Positions 5,155-6,647 of a DNA stretch of 6,647 nt are shown piece by piece. Source of the DNA: Nitrososphaerota archaeon (GTDB lineage: Archaea; Thermoproteota; Nitrososphaeria; Nitrososphaerales; CADDZS01); NCBI GenBank assembly GCA_013288145.1, contig JABDCJ010000081.1, positions 1-6,647 on the forward strand, given 5' to 3'. The translations under genes were made by a program, and so were the position numbers. The first letter of the stretch is position 1, and each line of letters begins with the position of its first letter. The notes under the pieces were generated by a model that saw only the letters and a list, made by a program, of their open reading frames with translations, did not search any database and was not told the DNA's origin.

Positions 5155-5397
5155 TTACAGATTTTCATCTCTCATCTCGTCCAATCTTCGTTTCATCTCC
5201 TGTACAGTTGCATTTTTCGCTTCAGACCCTAGTAATTCAAGAGCGCTCGGTACTTTCTCGAAAAGAATGCCTTTGCCTGTGTCAATGACTTTGAGATGAG
5301 TGCCCTCGGATATCTTGTATTTTCTTCGCAAGGCTGCTGGAATCAAAGTCTGTCCATTGCGACTAACTACGACTTCGTCCTTCGTGCTCTTTCGAAT
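5155..5397 (-). CDS. AbrB/MazE-type DNA-binding regulator with non-canonical or broken start
   Basis: The frame ending with TAA at 5157-5155 encodes a SpoVT/AbrB-like swapped-hairpin domain: RKSTKDEVVVSRNGQTLIPA, then ALRRKYKISEGTHLKVID, then GKGILFEKV, followed by a charged helix (about residues 50-80) ending RRLDEMRDENL. A TTG at 5346 falls inside the domain (the L of QTLIPA) and cannot be the true start. Upstream the frame stays open to a TGA at 5418-5416 without ATG, GTG or TTG, leaving ATT (5397) or CTG (5406) as starts. Removing one T from the minus-strand TTT at 5415-5413 would join the ATG at 5419 in frame, giving MITVLYYIRKSTK. Such proteins act as transition-state regulators or antitoxins, usually autoregulated. 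No PIN or MazF toxin gene follows. Coordinates use the ATT start. The domain call is firm; the start and intactness are not. Confidence 0.8.
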   Translation of the reverse strand: MRKSTKDEVVVSRNGQTLIPAALRRKYKISEGTHLKVIDTGKGILFEKVPSALELLGSEAKNATVQEMKRRLDEMRDENL

Positions 5398-5438
5398 GTA
5401 ATACAGAACGGTAAATCATACTAAACATTTCGAAAGAC
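5388..5438. promoter_or_regulatory. Inverted repeat around the AbrB gene start: candidate autoregulatory operator
   Basis: TCTTTCGAATGT (5388-5399) and ACATTTCGAAAGA (5425-5437) are inverted copies of TCTTTCGAA(A)TGT differing by one base of length, separated by 25 bases. Each half also contains the palindrome TTCGAA. The arms bracket the out-of-frame ATG (5419) and the first codons of the regulator, where an AbrB-family protein would be expected to bind its own promoter. Confidence 0.45.
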
Positions 5439-5511
5439 AATCTCTACACACATCAGACTGGTGGCGCGAAAGCAGCAAATCCATATTTCATCATCCTGAT
5501 CGATTATTGAC

Positions 5512-6543
5512 CTAGGGCTTTATCAGAACCTTCACGCCTTCTCGACTCTCTGCGAGATCAAATCCTGACTTCCAATTCTCCAGAGATAATTTGTGGGTTA
5601 TGAGTGAAGACAGGTTCACTTTTTTGTTTTCAACCAGAGAGATAGCCTTCTCCCAAACCGGCCAGTTATGACTGAAAGATCCCTGTACGGTGAGATTTTT
5701 CTTTTCTATCAGAGAGAATTGAAACGAAGCCTGCTTTGTTGATTCGCCGATATGAATCACTGTGCCGGCTTTTCGTGCGGCCTTCAATGCCGGTTCAAAA
5801 GCCGTCGGAGTACCTGTTGTAATGATTACAACGTCAAATGAATCTGAATAACCTTCGTTCTGCCTGGATAGTCCGTCGTTCAGTTCTAGATCGGTGATTA
5901 CTCGATTTGCGCCCAGCTTCAAAGCGAGTTCGAGCCTTCTCATGCTATGTTCCGTACCTACAACCGTAACAGCTCGCGCTCCGGAAAGTTTGGCCACTTG
6001 GAGAGCTAGGAGACCAATTGGTCCCGGACCAATTATCAGTATGGAATCTCCAAGAGATATTTTCGAATTTCGCGTGAGCGCATTGACAACCACAGCGAGC
6101 GGTTCAAGAGCAGCTGCGTCGTCGAGATCAATGGAATCAGGCAGAAGGTGTATGATGGGCTCCCTGACCTTGACGTACTTTGTGAATGCGCCATCCAGTC
6201 CGTAGCCAAACCCCTTCCGGGATAAGCAGAGATTGTAAAAACCGGATTTGCAGTAGGTGCAGCTATTGCAAATATATGCATGTGTCTCACTGACGACTCT
6301 GTCCCCTACAGACACTCTGGTTACCTTGGAACCAACCTGTTTTGCAGTTCCTGAAAATTCATGCCCTAAAATAACTGGGACGTTATAGCCAGGAAAGAAA
6401 TCGTGTAGTATCATCAGATCGCTCCCGCAGATTCCGGCTGCATTTACCTCTACAAGTACGTCAGTTTCCCCGAAAGTGGGCTCATTTACGTCGAGGAGTT
6501 CAACAAATCCTTCGCCCTTCTTCGTCTTGACGACTGCTTTCAT
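5512..6543 (-). CDS. Zinc-dependent medium-chain alcohol/polyol dehydrogenase
   Basis: This 343-residue protein, standard for the sorbitol/threonine dehydrogenase branch of the MDR superfamily, has the catalytic zinc ligands C39 (GICGSD), H61-E62 (LGHEFSG) and E147 (ALEPLA), and all four structural-zinc cysteines at C92, C95, C98 and C106. The Rossmann motif GPGPIG is at 172-177. The next strand ends VVGTEHSMRRL (194-204), lacking the Asp usual at the NAD-selective position, so NADP use is possible. It would oxidise a secondary alcohol or sugar alcohol, or reduce the ketone, in the cytosol; sorbitol, galactitol-phosphate, threonine and butanediol enzymes share this build and I cannot separate them. 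The ATG start lies just downstream of a TATA-like box. It is monocistronic or weakly linked to the AbrB gene 114 bases downstream. Confidence 0.93.
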   Translation of the reverse strand: MKAVVKTKKGEGFVELLDVNEPTFGETDVLVEVNAAGICGSDLMILHDFFPGYNVPVILGHEFSGTAKQVGSKVTRVSVGDRVVSETHAYICNSCTYCKSGFYNLCLSRKGFGYGLDGAFTKYVKVREPIIHLLPDSIDLDDAAALEPLAVVVNALTRNSKISLGDSILIIGPGPIGLLALQVAKLSGARAVTVVGTEHSMRRLELALKLGANRVITDLELNDGLSRQNEGYSDSFDVVIITTGTPTAFEPALKAARKAGTVIHIGESTKQASFQFSLIEKKNLTVQGSFSHNWPVWEKAISLVENKKVNLSSLITHKLSLENWKSGFDLAESREGVKVLIKP

Positions 6544-6569
6544 CTGCGTAAAAGGGGCTCACTATTCGT

Positions 6570-6578
6570 GTTAATAAG
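6570..6578 (-). promoter_or_regulatory. TATA-like box for the dehydrogenase gene
   Basis: Minus-strand CTTATTAAC (6578-6570) is centred about 31 bases from the ATG at 6543, the same spacing as the box of the 2305 gene, and predicts a leader of about five bases or none. The rest of the right margin (6579-6647) holds nothing I can support beyond an ATG at 6631 that runs off the edge after five codons. Confidence 0.45.
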
Positions 6579-6647
6579 AAAAGATAGGCGTGAATAGGCT
6601 TTTGAATCTCCCAATAGTCCCCTTTGCCAAATGCCACTGAAGATCAC

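Noticed and set aside
4997..5299. Plus-strand frame of 100 codons opposite the AbrB gene and the small membrane ORF
   Set aside because: Over half is antisense to the clear AbrB domain, the product has no recognisable motif, and its composition fits a shadow frame.
5155..5346. AbrB protein starting at the TTG at 5346
   Set aside because: That TTG is the Leu inside the conserved GQTLIPA segment; the domain clearly continues upstream to RKSTKDEVVVSRNG.
6631..6647. ATG at the right edge opening a plus-strand frame (MPLKI)
   Set aside because: Only five codons are visible and no convincing TATA box lies at the right distance, so it cannot be called a gene.
1..6647. tRNA, rRNA, CRISPR, IS or recombination-site signals
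   Set aside because: Reading both strands showed no tRNA T-arm-like consensus in context, no regularly spaced repeats, no transposase or integrase frame and no terminal inverted repeats with target duplications.

Overview
The window reads as archaeal chromosome. AT-rich TATA-like boxes lie about 30 or about 45 bases upstream of several starts, no clear Shine-Dalgarno sequence precedes the genes, and TTG starts are forced by upstream stop codons in at least two genes. The gene set is a V4R-domain protein, an AbrB/MazE-type regulator, a small zinc-ribbon protein and single-gene transcription units. It would fit a mesophilic member of the Nitrososphaeria/Thermoproteota or a relative, but no lineage marker such as rRNA or a ribosomal protein is present, so the placement is a guess.

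Left part, bases 1-2622, mostly + strand. A deiodinase/redoxin-like thiol protein with a CxxC active site (121-813) is followed by a convergent two-helix membrane ORF that overlaps its 3' end (728-1081, -). Next come a spacer with a 15-bp perfect palindrome, a 52-residue zinc-ribbon protein (1298-1456), a hairpin plus T-tract that looks like a terminator (1513-1545), a V4R ligand-binding-domain protein (1644-2240) and a small dimeric alpha/beta-barrel protein (2305-2622).

Right part, bases 2619-6543, all - strand. In transcription order it holds a zinc-dependent medium-chain dehydrogenase (6543-5512), an AbrB-type regulator whose start region looks damaged or non-canonical (about 5397-5155), a possible 41-residue membrane peptide (5051-4926), an SDR-family carbonyl reductase (4849-4121) and a class III PLP aminotransferase (3986-2619). 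The dehydrogenase and the aminotransferase each have a recognisable TATA box, so this is a run of individually promoted genes rather than a tight operon. Alcohol dehydrogenase, carbonyl reductase and omega-aminotransferase together suggest heterotrophic handling of polyols, amino alcohols or amino acids, but no substrate can be fixed from sequence.

I found no CRISPR array, IS element, rRNA or tRNA. No clearly new multi-gene system is evident. The best leads are the archaeal deiodinase-like CxxC protein, the AbrB locus (frameshifted or unusual start inside an inverted repeat, no PIN toxin, small membrane ORF downstream), and three palindromic or hairpin elements in the 1200-1650 region.
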